From NCBI RefSeq assembly GCF_019583405.1, contig NZ_SZUU01000003.1, forward strand, positions 372,001 to 436,000: a stretch of 64,000 nucleotides of DNA. The letters run 5' to 3'. The position numbers and the translations under genes were made by a program. Positions 26,123-34,895 of this stretch are shown here, piece after piece (positions within the stretch are counted from its first letter, which is position 1; every line of letters starts with the position of its first letter). This DNA is from Bacteroides fragilis (GTDB lineage Bacteria > Bacteroidota > Bacteroidia > Bacteroidales > Bacteroidaceae). The notes beneath the pieces are model-generated. The model did not search any database. It was given only the letters and a program-made list of their open reading frames with translations, and was not told where the DNA came from.

Positions 26123-26140
26123 TGATTTTGAGGAAGTCAA
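26123..26140 (+). repeat. Right attachment site (attR) with displaced dnaK tail
   Basis: TGATTTTGAGGAAGTCAA differs from the left site at one base. Read in frame it gives DFEEVK, and the next codon after AAG is TAA, so it is the old 3' end of dnaK pushed 22 kb away by integration. Right of it the sequence is chromosomal again. Confidence 0.85.
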
Positions 26141-26174
26141 GTAAGTAAGTTCTAAACAATAGGTCTACATATAG

Positions 26175-26209
26175 AAGGCCGCTGCAAGACGAGTGCTTGT
26201 GGCGGCCTT
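26175..26209 (+). terminator. Original dnaK terminator, now displaced
   Basis: AAGGCCGCTGCAAG (26175-26188) pairs with CTTGTGGCGGCCTT (26196-26209) around a 7-base loop, followed by TATTTGTTT. It lies 35 bases after the displaced dnaK tail, so before integration it would have ended dnaK transcription. Confidence 0.8.
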
Positions 26210-26296
26210 TATTTGTTTGAACTAATTTTAACTATTCCGGTGAAACCAAGCAATCTCCGGATTGTTGTACTCTGCAACGGTATAACGGACAGAGAT

Positions 26297-27868
26297 ATGT
26301 TTGGGAAATCAGATGATTTAAAGGATATGAGGAAATGGCGGGTATGGAAGCTGAAGCTGATAGATGCTCGTCTTTATTTTGTCAGTATATTCGTGGGATT
26401 GTTGACAGGACTTGTTGCTGTACCCTATCACTATCTGTTACAATTATTTTTTAATACTCGTAGAAGTTTTTTTGATTCACAGCCACATTGGTATTGGCAT
26501 ATTCCTATCTTTTTGTCTTTATGGGGTATCCTCTTATTTGTGATGTGGTTGGTGAAAAAGATGCCGTTGATCACCGGTGGGGGGATTCCTCAAACCCGTG
26601 GAGTGATTAACGGACGTATCTCTTACAAGCATCCTTTTATAGAGTTGGTATCTAAATTTGTGGGAGGAGTGTTGGCGTTGAGTGCCGGTTTGTCTTTGGG
26701 ACGTGAAGGACCTTCCGTTCAGATCGGTTCTTATATCGGTTGTCTGGTGTCTAAATGGGGAAGGGTGCTTGCCGGTGAACGAAAACAACTACTGGCAGCC
26801 GGTGCCGGTGCCGGATTGGCTGCTGCTTTTGCCGCTCCCTTGGCTTCTTCATTACTGGTCATTGAGTCTATCGAGCGTTTTGATGCACCTAAGACTGCTA
26901 TAACTACTTTGCTTGCGGGAGTGGTGGCCGGTGGTGTGGCAAGTATGATTTTTCCCATCAATCCTTATTTTCAGATTGATGCCATTTCTCCCGGACTGAC
27001 TTTTTTTTCACAAGTAAAACTGTTCTTATTATTGGCTGCAGTGATTTCCGTATCCGGTAAGATTTATTCGGTTATTACAGTTTGGTTTAAGCGACTTTAT
27101 CCAGCCATCAAGCATCCGGCATATATTAAGATGCTTTATCTCTTGTTTATAGCTTATTTAATATCGCTTACTGAGGTGAATTTAACCGGTGGAGGTGAGC
27201 AATTCTTGTTGGGACAGGCGATGCATGCCGATACTCATATTATGTGGATTGTGGGGATGATGATTCTGCACTTTGTTTTTAGCGTATTTTCATTTTCATC
27301 TGGATTGCCAGGAGGAAGTTTCATTCCCACTTTGGTTACCGGAGGGTTGATCGGGCAGATAGTCGCTTTGATTCTGGTACGTCAGGGGATCATCGGATAC
27401 GAAAATATCAGTTATATTATGTTGATATGTATGTCTGCCTTTTTAGTAGCTGTGATCCGGACTCCTCTGACAGCCATTGTCTTGATTACGGAAATCACCG
27501 GGCACTTGGAAGTTTTCTATCCTTCTATCGTCGTGGGTGGACTGACCTACTATTTTACGGAGATGTTGCAGATCCAGCCGTTTAATGTGACACTTTATGA
27601 TGATATGATTAATTCTCCTGATTTTCAGGAGGAGAAGCGCTATACTCTTTCTGTGGAAGTGATGAGCGGTTCGTATTTTGATGGGAAGATGGTAAGCGAA
27701 TTACTGTTGCCGGAACGTTGTGAAATTATCAACATACACCGAGACAGGAAAGATATACCCCCGGCAAAGCAGAAACTTGTTCCGGGGGATCAGGTGCAGA
27801 TTGAGATGGATGCACAAGATATTGAAAAATTATACGAACCTTTGGTAAGTATGGCCAATATTTATTGA
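26297..27868 (+). CDS. ClC-family chloride channel or transporter with RCK-C domain
   Basis: A 523-residue membrane protein from ATG 26297; the upstream open frame runs into the terminator and is not coding. ClC signatures are GGGIPQ (94-99, replacing the usual GSGIP), GREGPSVQ with the gating Glu137 (135-142), and GLPGGSFIP. Retention of the gating glutamate favours an H+/Cl- antiporter over a passive channel. About ten hydrophobic helices are present. The C-terminal 75 residues look like a TrkA-C/RCK-C ligand-binding domain ([31 protein letters not shown]). It converges with nfo, the 3' ends overlapping by 7 bases. Confidence 0.92.
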   Translation: MFGKSDDLKDMRKWRVWKLKLIDARLYFVSIFVGLLTGLVAVPYHYLLQLFFNTRRSFFDSQPHWYWHIPIFLSLWGILLFVMWLVKKMPLITGGGIPQTRGVINGRISYKHPFIELVSKFVGGVLALSAGLSLGREGPSVQIGSYIGCLVSKWGRVLAGERKQLLAAGAGAGLAAAFAAPLASSLLVIESIERFDAPKTAITTLLAGVVAGGVASMIFPINPYFQIDAISPGLTFFSQVKLFLLLAAVISVSGKIYSVITVWFKRLYPAIKHPAYIKMLYLLFIAYLISLTEVNLTGGGEQFLLGQAMHADTHIMWIVGMMILHFVFSVFSFSSGLPGGSFIPTLVTGGLIGQIVALILVRQGIIGYENISYIMLICMSAFLVAVIRTPLTAIVLITEITGHLEVFYPSIVVGGLTYYFTEMLQIQPFNVTLYDDMINSPDFQEEKRYTLSVEVMSGSYFDGKMVSELLLPERCEIINIHRDRKDIPPAKQKLVPGDQVQIEMDAQDIEKLYEPLVSMANIY

Positions 27869-28698
27869 GCTTGTTCTCTCAGCCAAGCTATTTCTTCGGG
27901 CCACAATGTTTCATCGATGGTTTCCAGAATCAACGGCATATTGTCGAAACGGGGATCTTTCATTAGTTTCTCAAAGAAAGCGAAACCGATTAATCCCTTA
28001 CCGATGCTGTCGTGACGGTCTACACGACTTCCCAATTCTTTTTTTGAATCGTTGAGATGCATTCCCCGCAGATATTCAAATCCGACCACTTCACCGAATT
28101 CTCCGAATACGTCATCATAATCATTCAGAAAGTCATAACCGGCTGTAAAGGTGTGACAGGTGTCCAGGCACACTCCTACACGGCTTTTATCTTCCACGCG
28201 GTCGATGATGTATTTCAACTGCCAGAATTCATTTCCCAGATTACTTCCCTGTCCTGCCGTGTTTTCAATAACAGCGGTTACTCCTTTTGTCTTTTCCAAA
28301 GCCAGATTGATACTTTCTGCAATTCGGTCCAGACATTCCTCTACCGATATCTTGTTGAGGTGGCTTCCCGGATGGAAGTTCAGTAATTTTAATCCCAGTT
28401 GTTCGCAGCGTTGCATTTCGTCAAGGAACGCAGTCCTACTTTTAGTTAATCCTTCTTCCTCAGGATGTCCCAGGTTTATCAGGTAACTATCGTGCGGGAG
28501 AATGTATTCGGGGTCGAATCCGAACTTCTCACAATTTTCTTTGAAGAGACGGATACTATCTTCGGTTAGTGGTTTACTGACCCACTGGCGTTGATTTTTT
28601 GTGAAGAGGGCGAACGCATTGGCCCCGATCTCATGTGCATTAACAGGAGCGAACTCTACGCCTCCCGATGCACTGACATGTGCTCCGATATATTTCAT
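27862..28698 (-). CDS. nfo: Endonuclease IV (deoxyribonuclease IV)
   Basis: A 278-residue AP endonuclease of the TIM-barrel Nfo family, which cleaves abasic sites in base-excision repair using three zinc ions. The start [13 protein letters not shown] is the canonical N-terminus; an upstream extension of the frame is rejected. Metal-binding stretches include [58 protein letters not shown] and ILETI. It is a single gene with its own -7 box 24 bases upstream. Confidence 0.97.
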   Translation of the reverse strand: MKYIGAHVSASGGVEFAPVNAHEIGANAFALFTKNQRQWVSKPLTEDSIRLFKENCEKFGFDPEYILPHDSYLINLGHPEEEGLTKSRTAFLDEMQRCEQLGLKLLNFHPGSHLNKISVEECLDRIAESINLALEKTKGVTAVIENTAGQGSNLGNEFWQLKYIIDRVEDKSRVGVCLDTCHTFTAGYDFLNDYDDVFGEFGEVVGFEYLRGMHLNDSKKELGSRVDRHDSIGKGLIGFAFFEKLMKDPRFDNMPLILETIDETLWPEEIAWLREQAQ

Positions 28699-28721
28699 AA
28701 TTCTTTTCTTTGATTTATATG

Positions 28722-28729
28722 CAAAGATA
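28722..28729 (-). promoter_or_regulatory. -7 box of nfo
   Basis: TATCTTTG on the minus strand matches TAnnTTTG and is 24 bases before the nfo ATG. The matching -33 box is unclear. The large palindrome at 28751-28807 lies directly upstream. Confidence 0.45.
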
Positions 28730-28750
28730 ACATTTCCATAACAATATATG

Positions 28751-28807
28751 TTTTGCCCCATAACAATATATGTAATCACTCATTACATATATTGTTATGG
28801 GGCAAAA
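28751..28807. repeat. Perfect 26-bp inverted repeat between trpB and nfo
   Basis: The 26-base arms 28751-28776 (TTTTGCCCCATAACAATATA, then TGTAAT) and 28782-28807 are perfect reverse complements around a 5-base loop (CACTC). A direct copy of part of the left arm, CCATAACAATATATG, lies at 28736-28750. It probably serves as terminator of trpB on the minus strand, yet the arms are far longer than usual and no T-run follows. The inner sequence CTCATTACATATATTGT also occurs at 51697-51713. Confidence 0.85.
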
Positions 28808-28826
28808 GCTCAGATGGGCTTAATGA

Positions 28827-30194
28827 TTAAGCTAAGTTTCCTATTTCATCCAGATTCTTCTGGATATCATCATCTGTAAGCGAATAGTTTACCAGATCAC
28901 CGGACAGGTATTTGTCATACGAAGCCATATCGATCAGTCCGTGACCGGACAGGTTGAACAAAATCACTTTCTCTTCTCCGTTTTCTTTGCATTTGTTTGC
29001 TTCACGGATGGCTGCTGCAATGGCGTGACATGATTCCGGAGCAGGGATAATGCCCTCAACTTGTGCGAACAGGCATCCTGCTTCGAATGACTCCAACTGA
29101 CTGATATCTACTGCTTCCATCAGTTTGTCTTTCAGGAGTTGCGAAACTATTACTCCGGCACCGTGATAACGAAGTCCGCCTGCATGGATATTGGCTGGGG
29201 CAAAGTTATGTCCTAATGTAAACATAGGCAACAGTGGAGTATATCCGGCTTCATCACCGAAGTCGTACTGAAACTTGCCTCGGGTAAGCTTCGGGCAAGA
29301 TGCCGGTTCGGCAGCGATGAAACGTGTCTTTTTACCTTCAAGTATGTTGTGACGCATGAAAGGGAATGCGATACCACCGAAGTTGGAACCGCCACCAAAG
29401 CAGGCAATCACCATATCAGGATATTCGCCGGCCATTGCCATCTGCTTTTCGGCTTCCAGACCGATCACTGTCTGGTGAAGAGTGACATGGCTCAAAACGG
29501 AACCTAATGTATATTTGCAGTTAGGAGTAGTTTGTGCCAGTTCGATTGCTTCGGAGATGGCAGTCCCTAATGATCCCTGATGATTGGGGTGTGCAGTCAG
29601 AATATCTTTTCCTGCACGGGTTGACATTGAAGGGGATGGGGTCACCTGGGCACCGTAAGTTTGCATGATACTGCGGCGGTAAGGTTTCTGTTCATAGCTG
29701 ATCTTTACCTGATAGACGGCTGCTTCCAGACCGAAGAGTTTAGCGGCATAGGCCAAAGAGGCTCCCCATTGTCCCGCTCCGGTTTCGGTTGTTACGTTTT
29801 GTACGCCTTCTTTTTTGCAATAATAAGCTTGAGGGATGGCAGAATTTAATTTGTGTGAACCCATCGGACTGACACTTTCATTCTTGAAATAGATATGTGC
29901 CGGTGTGCCCAATGCTTTTTCCAAACCATAGGCACGAACCAATGGAGTACTACGGTAATATTTATACATTTCACGAACTTCTTCCGGTATTTCGATCCAT
30001 TGGTCAGTCTGGTTCAGTTCCTGACGGCAAAGTTCTTCTGCGAAGATCGGATACAGGTCTTCTGCCTTTAATGGCTGTTTGGTTCCCGGATGCAACGGAG
30101 GCATTGGTTTGTTCACCATGTCGGCTTGTATGTTGTACCAATAGTGTGGAATTTCTTCTTCAGGCAGCATGTACTTTTTTTTCTTGTCGCTCAT
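28827..30194 (-). CDS. trpB2: Tryptophan synthase beta chain, TrpB2 type
   Basis: A 455-residue pyridoxal-phosphate enzyme that condenses indole with serine. The longer N-terminus and motifs mark the TrpB2 group rather than classical TrpB. The PLP lysine is Lys115 in MGSHKLNSA, followed by VTTETGAGQWGASLAYAAKLFGL and the phosphate-binding CFGGGSNFGG. No trpA or other trp gene is near, as usual for TrpB2, which may salvage free indole. It is transcribed away from trkH. Confidence 0.95.
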   Translation of the reverse strand: MSDKKKKYMLPEEEIPHYWYNIQADMVNKPMPPLHPGTKQPLKAEDLYPIFAEELCRQELNQTDQWIEIPEEVREMYKYYRSTPLVRAYGLEKALGTPAHIYFKNESVSPMGSHKLNSAIPQAYYCKKEGVQNVTTETGAGQWGASLAYAAKLFGLEAAVYQVKISYEQKPYRRSIMQTYGAQVTPSPSMSTRAGKDILTAHPNHQGSLGTAISEAIELAQTTPNCKYTLGSVLSHVTLHQTVIGLEAEKQMAMAGEYPDMVIACFGGGSNFGGIAFPFMRHNILEGKKTRFIAAEPASCPKLTRGKFQYDFGDEAGYTPLLPMFTLGHNFAPANIHAGGLRYHGAGVIVSQLLKDKLMEAVDISQLESFEAGCLFAQVEGIIPAPESCHAIAAAIREANKCKENGEEKVILFNLSGHGLIDMASYDKYLSGDLVNYSLTDDDIQKNLDEIGNLA

Positions 30195-30329
30195 AATATT
30201 GTAGTTATTTGATTATTCTGATGCCAAAAGTAAGTATAATTTTTAAGAATTATATGATTTCAGCAACAAAGAATCGGATATGTTTGTTATTTTAGTTAAG
30301 TTTGTGCGACTCAATTAATATGCAATCCG

Positions 30330-32165
30330 ATGAAGATATATCATAAATTCTTTTTATATCAGAATAAATTATTGCAGCCTTACGTACGACTTTTGTTACG
30401 ATTAATGGCAATCATTACCTATCTGGCCTCCATTATGCTGATAGTGGGAGTGATCTATGAACATGGCTTTACGCTTTCTGCACATGAAGTTACGAAAATA
30501 CATCTTCTCTATAAGACGGTCTGGATTATATTCTTGATTGACGTCACCCTGCATATATTACTTGAATACAGGGATACGAAAAAGAATTTCCGGAAACTTG
30601 CCTGGATACTGAGTTGGTTGTTATATCTGACTCTGATACCTGTCATTTTTCACCGTCCCGAAGAAGGAGGGGCTATCTTGCATTTGTGGGAGTTCTTACA
30701 CGGCTACTTTTATCACATTATCCTGCTGTTGCTTTTTTCTCTTTTGAATTTATCGAACGGATTGGTACGCCTTTTAGGAAGGCGGACGAATCCTTCTCTG
30801 ATCTTGGCTGCCAGCTTTTTGGTGATTATTTTAATCGGAGCGGGATTATTAATGTTGCCTCGTTGTACGGTAGACGGTGTTACATTATCGTGGGTCGATG
30901 CGCTGTTTACTTCTACCAGTGCCGTATGTGTAACAGGGCTGGTACCTGTTGATGTGTCTGCCACCTTTACTCCGGCGGGACTGACAGTGATCATATTGCT
31001 GATTCAGATCGGCGGTTTGGGAGTCATGACTCTGACCAGTTTCTTTGCTATGTTCTTCATGGGAAATACTTCTCTGTACAATCAGTTAGTGGTACGTGAT
31101 ATGGTAAGTTCCAATTCGTTGGGGTCATTACTTTCCACCTTGTTATATATATTGGGTTTCACTTTGGTGATTGAAGGAGTCGGTATGCTGTCCATTTGGT
31201 TCAGCATACACGGTACACTGGGGATGGATGTACAAGATGAACTGGCTTTTTCTGCCTTCCACTCTATTTCAGCTTTCTGTAATGCGGGATTTTCTACATT
31301 GCCGGGCAATTTGGGTAATCCGATGGTAATGACTAATCATAATTGGCTTTATATAACTGTGTCGTTCCTGATCATTTTCGGAGGAATCGGTTTCCCGATT
31401 CTTGTTAATTTCAAAGATATTATTGTTTACCATGCCCGTCGTTTCTGGCGTTTGATTCGTACCCGTCAATGGGACAATCACCGGGTGCACCATTTATTTA
31501 ACCTGAATACCAAGATTGTCCTGATAATGACTGTCTTATTGCTTGTTTTCGGCACGGTGGCCATTGCAATCTTTGAGTGGAATCATTCGTTTGCCGGTAT
31601 GTCAATTGCTGATAAGTGGACACAGGCTTTCTTTAATGCCACTTGTCCCCGAACGGCCGGATTCAGCAGTGTCGATTTGACTTCACTCAGTATACAGACC
31701 ATTATGCTTTATATTCTTCTGATGTGGATTGGTGGTGCGGCACAGTCTACGGCCGGTGGTGTGAAAGTAAATGCGTTTGCCGTGGCCTCACTCAACTTAA
31801 TTGCGGTTTTGAGAGGAACAGAGAGAGTAGAAGTTTTCGGTCGTGAGTTGTCATACGATTCTATTCGTCGTTCCAATGCGGCTGTGGTTGTTTCATTGGG
31901 AATCTTGTTTGTATTTATATTTATTTTAAGTATACTGGAGCCTAAGATGTCCATCATGACCCTGACCTTTGAATGTGTGTCGGCTTTAAGTACGGTTGGT
32001 TCCAGCCTGAATGCGACTCCTTTGCTGTGTGACGAAAGTAAGTTGCTGGTATCATTGCTTATGTTTATCGGCCGTGTGGGATTTATTACACTGATACTGG
32101 GCATTGTGAAACAGAAAAAGAATACGAAATACCGTTATCCGAGCGATAACATTATCATAAACTAA
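30330..32165 (+). CDS. trkH: TrkH/KtrB-type potassium transporter subunit
   Basis: A 611-residue membrane protein forming the ion-conducting part of a Trk/Ktr potassium uptake system. Four selectivity-filter regions are visible: TSAVCVTGLVPVD, SAFCNAGFSTLPGNLG, TCPRTAGFSSVDL and SALSTVGSSLNATP, each with the central glycine. About 140 N-terminal residues with extra hydrophobic segments precede the first pore unit, which is common in Bacteroidetes. The regulator trkA starts 15 bases downstream. Confidence 0.95.
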   Translation: MKIYHKFFLYQNKLLQPYVRLLLRLMAIITYLASIMLIVGVIYEHGFTLSAHEVTKIHLLYKTVWIIFLIDVTLHILLEYRDTKKNFRKLAWILSWLLYLTLIPVIFHRPEEGGAILHLWEFLHGYFYHIILLLLFSLLNLSNGLVRLLGRRTNPSLILAASFLVIILIGAGLLMLPRCTVDGVTLSWVDALFTSTSAVCVTGLVPVDVSATFTPAGLTVIILLIQIGGLGVMTLTSFFAMFFMGNTSLYNQLVVRDMVSSNSLGSLLSTLLYILGFTLVIEGVGMLSIWFSIHGTLGMDVQDELAFSAFHSISAFCNAGFSTLPGNLGNPMVMTNHNWLYITVSFLIIFGGIGFPILVNFKDIIVYHARRFWRLIRTRQWDNHRVHHLFNLNTKIVLIMTVLLLVFGTVAIAIFEWNHSFAGMSIADKWTQAFFNATCPRTAGFSSVDLTSLSIQTIMLYILLMWIGGAAQSTAGGVKVNAFAVASLNLIAVLRGTERVEVFGRELSYDSIRRSNAAVVVSLGILFVFIFILSILEPKMSIMTLTFECVSALSTVGSSLNATPLLCDESKLLVSLLMFIGRVGFITLILGIVKQKKNTKYRYPSDNIIIN

Positions 32166-32180
32166 TCAGTTGAATTCATT

Positions 32181-32867
32181 ATGAAATACATTATTATTGG
32201 TCTTGGAAATTACGGTCATGTGTTGGCCGAAGAACTTTCTACCTTAGGGCACGAGGTGATAGGGGCTGATTTGGATGAAGGGCGGGTAGATAGCATAAAA
32301 GATAAGATTGCCACAGCCTTTGTGATCGATGCGACGGACGAGCAGTCTCTTTCCGTCCTGCCTCTCAACAGTGTTGATATGGTGATTGTCGCTATCGGTG
32401 AAAATTTCGGAGCTTCAATTCGTGTGGTGGCTATGTTGAAGCAAAAGCAGGTAAAGCATATTTATGCACGTGCCATTGACGGGGTTCACAAAGCGGTACT
32501 TGAGGCTTTTGGGTTGGAGAAGATTTTGACTCCGGAGGAAGATGCGGCCCGGAGTTTGGTGCAGCTATTGGATTTTGGTACAAAGATGGAAACCTTTCGG
32601 GTAGATTCAGAATATTATGTGGTTAAGTTCAATGTTCCCGAGAAGTTTGTCGGTTATTTTGTTAACGAGTTGAATTTAGATGAAGAATTCAATTTGAAGT
32701 TGATCGGATTGAAGCGTTCCAATACGATCAAGAATTGCCTGGGTATTTCTTTGGTGGAGCACAAGATTGTAAACGAATTGCCGGAAGATGCCAAGATACG
32801 TCCGGATGACGTATTGGTGTGCTATGGTAAATATAGTGATTTTCAGAAATTGTGGAAGGCATTGTGA
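32181..32867 (+). CDS. trkA: TrkA/KtrA potassium uptake regulator
   Basis: A 228-residue cytosolic regulator with an N-terminal RCK domain (Rossmann motif YIIIGLGNYGHVLAEEL, acidic ligand EVIGADLDEGRV) that binds nucleotides and a C-terminal RCK-C domain starting near residue 140. It forms a ring on the membrane face of TrkH and gates it. It is cotranscribed with trkH and followed by a strong terminator. Confidence 0.95.
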   Translation: MKYIIIGLGNYGHVLAEELSTLGHEVIGADLDEGRVDSIKDKIATAFVIDATDEQSLSVLPLNSVDMVIVAIGENFGASIRVVAMLKQKQVKHIYARAIDGVHKAVLEAFGLEKILTPEEDAARSLVQLLDFGTKMETFRVDSEYYVVKFNVPEKFVGYFVNELNLDEEFNLKLIGLKRSNTIKNCLGISLVEHKIVNELPEDAKIRPDDVLVCYGKYSDFQKLWKAL

Positions 32868-32909
32868 TAAGGGTAAATTATAGTGAGATTGTGCTCTTTC
32901 TTTATATAA

Positions 32910-32948
32910 ATGCGCCTCAAATGTAACAGAATGACATTTGAGGCGCAT
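32910..32948. terminator. Bidirectional terminator between trkA and katA
   Basis: ATGCGCCTCAAATGT (32910-32924) and ACATTTGAGGCGCAT (32934-32948) are perfect 15-bp arms with a 9-base loop. They lie between two converging genes. Confidence 0.85.
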
Positions 32949-32963
32949 ATCGAAGAAGTTAGA

Positions 32964-34424
32964 TTATCCTTTCAAGGCTTCTTCCAGATCAATACCTGAT
33001 GCTTGAGCTACTCCTGTGCCATAAGCCGGATCAGCTTTGTAGCAGTTGCGTACATGCCGTTGTTTGATGAACAATTCTGCGTCACCCATGGCGCGTGCGG
33101 TATTTTCAAACAATAATTGTTGTTCATCCGCAGGCATCAGTCGGAACAAATCACCCGGCTGACTGTAGTAATCGTCATCATATTCACGTTCGTTATAGTT
33201 GAATACATCTCCATGAACCTTTAAAGGCGGTTCTTTTTTCTCAGGCGAGTCTTGCCATTCGCCATAACTATTCGGTTCATAGCCTTTGGCTGAACCATAA
33301 TTGCCGTCCACTCGCATTGCTCCGTCACGGTGGAAAGCGTGGAACGGACAACGTGGTTTGTTTACCGGTATCTGCTCTGAGTTTACACCCAATCGGTAGC
33401 GCTGTGCATCACCATAAGAAAATAATCGTCCTTGCAACATCTTGTCGGGTGAGAAGCCGATACCTTCAACAATGTTCATCGGATTGAAAGCAGATTGTTC
33501 TACTTCTGCAAAATAGTTTTCCGGATTACGGTTCAATTCAAGAATGCCTACATCCTGCAATGGGAAATCTTTGTGTGGCCAAACCTTGGTAAGGTCGAAC
33601 GGATTGATACGATAGTTATCTGCTTCTTCTTCAGTCATCAACTGGATTTGGAACTTCCATTTTGGGAAATCACCCCGTTCGATGCTTTCGTATAGGTCAC
33701 GTTGATGCGATTCACGATCTTTGGCAATGATTGCTTCAGCTTCCTGATCAGTCAGGTTTTTAATGCCCTGCATAGTCTTTAGATGAAACTTAACCCAAAT
33801 TCGTTTGTTTTCTGCGTTTAGGAAGCTGTAAGTATGGCTGCCGAATCCGTGCATGTGGCGATAAGAAGCCGGAATGCCGCGTGGACTCATGGTGATAGTT
33901 ACCTGATGGAGAGCCTCGGGCAACAAGGTCCAGAAATCCCAATTATTGTTAGCGCTACGCATGTTGTTGCGTGGATCGCGTTTTACAGCATGATTTAAAT
34001 CAGGAAATTTTAGTGGGTCGCGTAAGAAGAAGACAGGAGTATTATTACCTACCAAATCCCAGTTTCCTTCTTCTGTATAAAACTTCATGGCAAATCCCCG
34101 GATATCGCGTTCTGCATCAGCAGCTCCGCGTTCTCCTGCTACAGTGGAGAAACGTACAAAACATTCTGTTTGTTTGCCTACTTGACTGAAAATAGCTGCT
34201 CGTGTGTACTTGGTGATATCATGTGTGACGGTGAATGTACCGTAAGCTCCGGATCCTTTGGCATGCATACGGCGTTCAGGGATAACTTCACGGTCGAAAT
34301 GAGCAAGTTTTTCAATCAACCATGGGTCTTGTAACATAATTGGCCCGCGAGGTCCTGCTGTCTGGCTGTTTTGGTTGTCGGCGATGGGACGACCATTAGC
34401 TGCTGTGAGTTTTTTATTTTCCAT
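32964..34424 (-). CDS. katA: Monofunctional haem catalase
   Basis: A 486-residue small-subunit catalase that breaks down hydrogen peroxide (called katB in B. fragilis). It shows the distal His in [14 protein letters not shown], the Asn in the [14 protein letters not shown] region and the proximal haem-ligand signature [14 protein letters not shown] with Tyr. Length and motifs indicate a complete enzyme. A full -33/-7 promoter and an OxyR-like site lie upstream, in line with the known peroxide induction of catalase in B. fragilis. Confidence 0.97.
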   Translation of the reverse strand: MENKKLTAANGRPIADNQNSQTAGPRGPIMLQDPWLIEKLAHFDREVIPERRMHAKGSGAYGTFTVTHDITKYTRAAIFSQVGKQTECFVRFSTVAGERGAADAERDIRGFAMKFYTEEGNWDLVGNNTPVFFLRDPLKFPDLNHAVKRDPRNNMRSANNNWDFWTLLPEALHQVTITMSPRGIPASYRHMHGFGSHTYSFLNAENKRIWVKFHLKTMQGIKNLTDQEAEAIIAKDRESHQRDLYESIERGDFPKWKFQIQLMTEEEADNYRINPFDLTKVWPHKDFPLQDVGILELNRNPENYFAEVEQSAFNPMNIVEGIGFSPDKMLQGRLFSYGDAQRYRLGVNSEQIPVNKPRCPFHAFHRDGAMRVDGNYGSAKGYEPNSYGEWQDSPEKKEPPLKVHGDVFNYNEREYDDDYYSQPGDLFRLMPADEQQLLFENTARAMGDAELFIKQRHVRNCYKADPAYGTGVAQASGIDLEEALKG

Positions 34425-34502
34425 ATAATTTTGATTTTAGCGGAAACAAAGCTTTCAATGATGTGAAGTCTTTTACAGCCCTTCTTCCGTGTTATTACCT
34501 GA

Positions 34503-34534
34503 CAAATGTAGAGCTAAATCATTTACCTGTCAAA
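34503..34534 (-). promoter_or_regulatory. katA promoter (-33 TTTG, -7 TACATTTG)
   Basis: On the minus strand TTTG (34531-34534), 20 bp, then TACATTTG (34503-34510) fits the Bacteroides housekeeping promoter. The ATG lies 78 bases downstream. Confidence 0.7.
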
Positions 34535-34569
34535 TAGATAATTTCAATCCATAAATAGGTAATATCTAT
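34534..34569 (-). promoter_or_regulatory. OxyR-like binding site upstream of katA
   Basis: ATAGGTAATATCTAT (34555-34569) fits the E. coli half-site pattern ATAGnTnnnAnCTAT when read on the minus strand (ATAGATATTACCTAT). A second, weaker copy (two mismatches) at 34534-34548 abuts the -33 box, with 6 bases between the copies. This is the expected arrangement for activation. OxyR control of catalase in B. fragilis is established; the site itself is my reading. Confidence 0.55.
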
Positions 34570-34895
34570 TTCTATCAAAGATATCGATATAACTTGAATA
34601 TAATAGGTTTTATAAATGTTTTTTTGAAAAGAATTTGATCTTTTATCCGGATTCATCCGGTAAATTAGTAGTTTGGGAAGGAAATAGCCCCAATATGATT
34701 TATCACAAGGGGGGAAAGTGGAAATAAATAGGTGAACTTACTGCGAATTTTGTGTTCTTCTGTGATGAATCGATTTTAAGACATACATTATGATGTGAAT
34801 TATAGAGACAGTGCGTAAAGTAAAGCCTGATGAAACATGGAAACTGTGTATATCGTCGACAGAAATACATCCTGCCGACGATATTGGTGATATTA
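34570..34895. other. Non-coding interval between katA and the GH31 gene
   Basis: This AT-rich stretch upstream of the katA control region holds no convincing gene. It includes CGTCGACAGAAATACAT and ATACATCCTGCCGACG around 34854-34879, which form a short hairpin (CGTCG with CGACG) next to the end of the GH31 gene and may terminate it. Confidence 0.4.

Larger units (their letters stand above)
4032..26140. mobile_element. Integrated mobilizable element carrying a defence island, inserted in the dnaK 3' end
   Basis: An 18-bp sequence at the end of dnaK (4028-4045) recurs with one mismatch at 26123-26140. The right copy still reads DFEEVK plus stop in frame, as expected for a target gene tail displaced by integration. 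The original dnaK terminator appears to lie just outside at 26175-26209. The interval is about 22.1 kb. Inside are a tyrosine integrase at the left end, HTH accessory proteins, VirE_N/DUF3987 proteins, MobC and a relaxase, then restriction and antiviral-type genes. No VirB4, VirD4 or Tra genes were seen, so it should depend on a helper conjugative element. The exact crossover point inside the repeat cannot be fixed. Confidence 0.88.

Noticed and set aside
4032..26140. Self-transmissible conjugative element (ICE)
   Set aside because: No coupling protein, VirB4-like ATPase or other transfer-channel gene is present between the ends, so only mobilization with a helper is supported.
26213..26296. 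N-terminal extension of the ClC protein
   Set aside because: It overlaps the T-rich end of a terminator, begins with a non-ATG codon and lacks ClC similarity.
27862..28779. Longer endonuclease IV reading starting at 28779
   Set aside because: The extra residues run through the promoter and palindrome. The family N-terminus [13 protein letters not shown] begins at 28698.
28751..28807. Invertible promoter like those of B. fragilis capsule loci
   Set aside because: The inverted repeats are separated by only 5 bases, so no promoter segment could flip between them.
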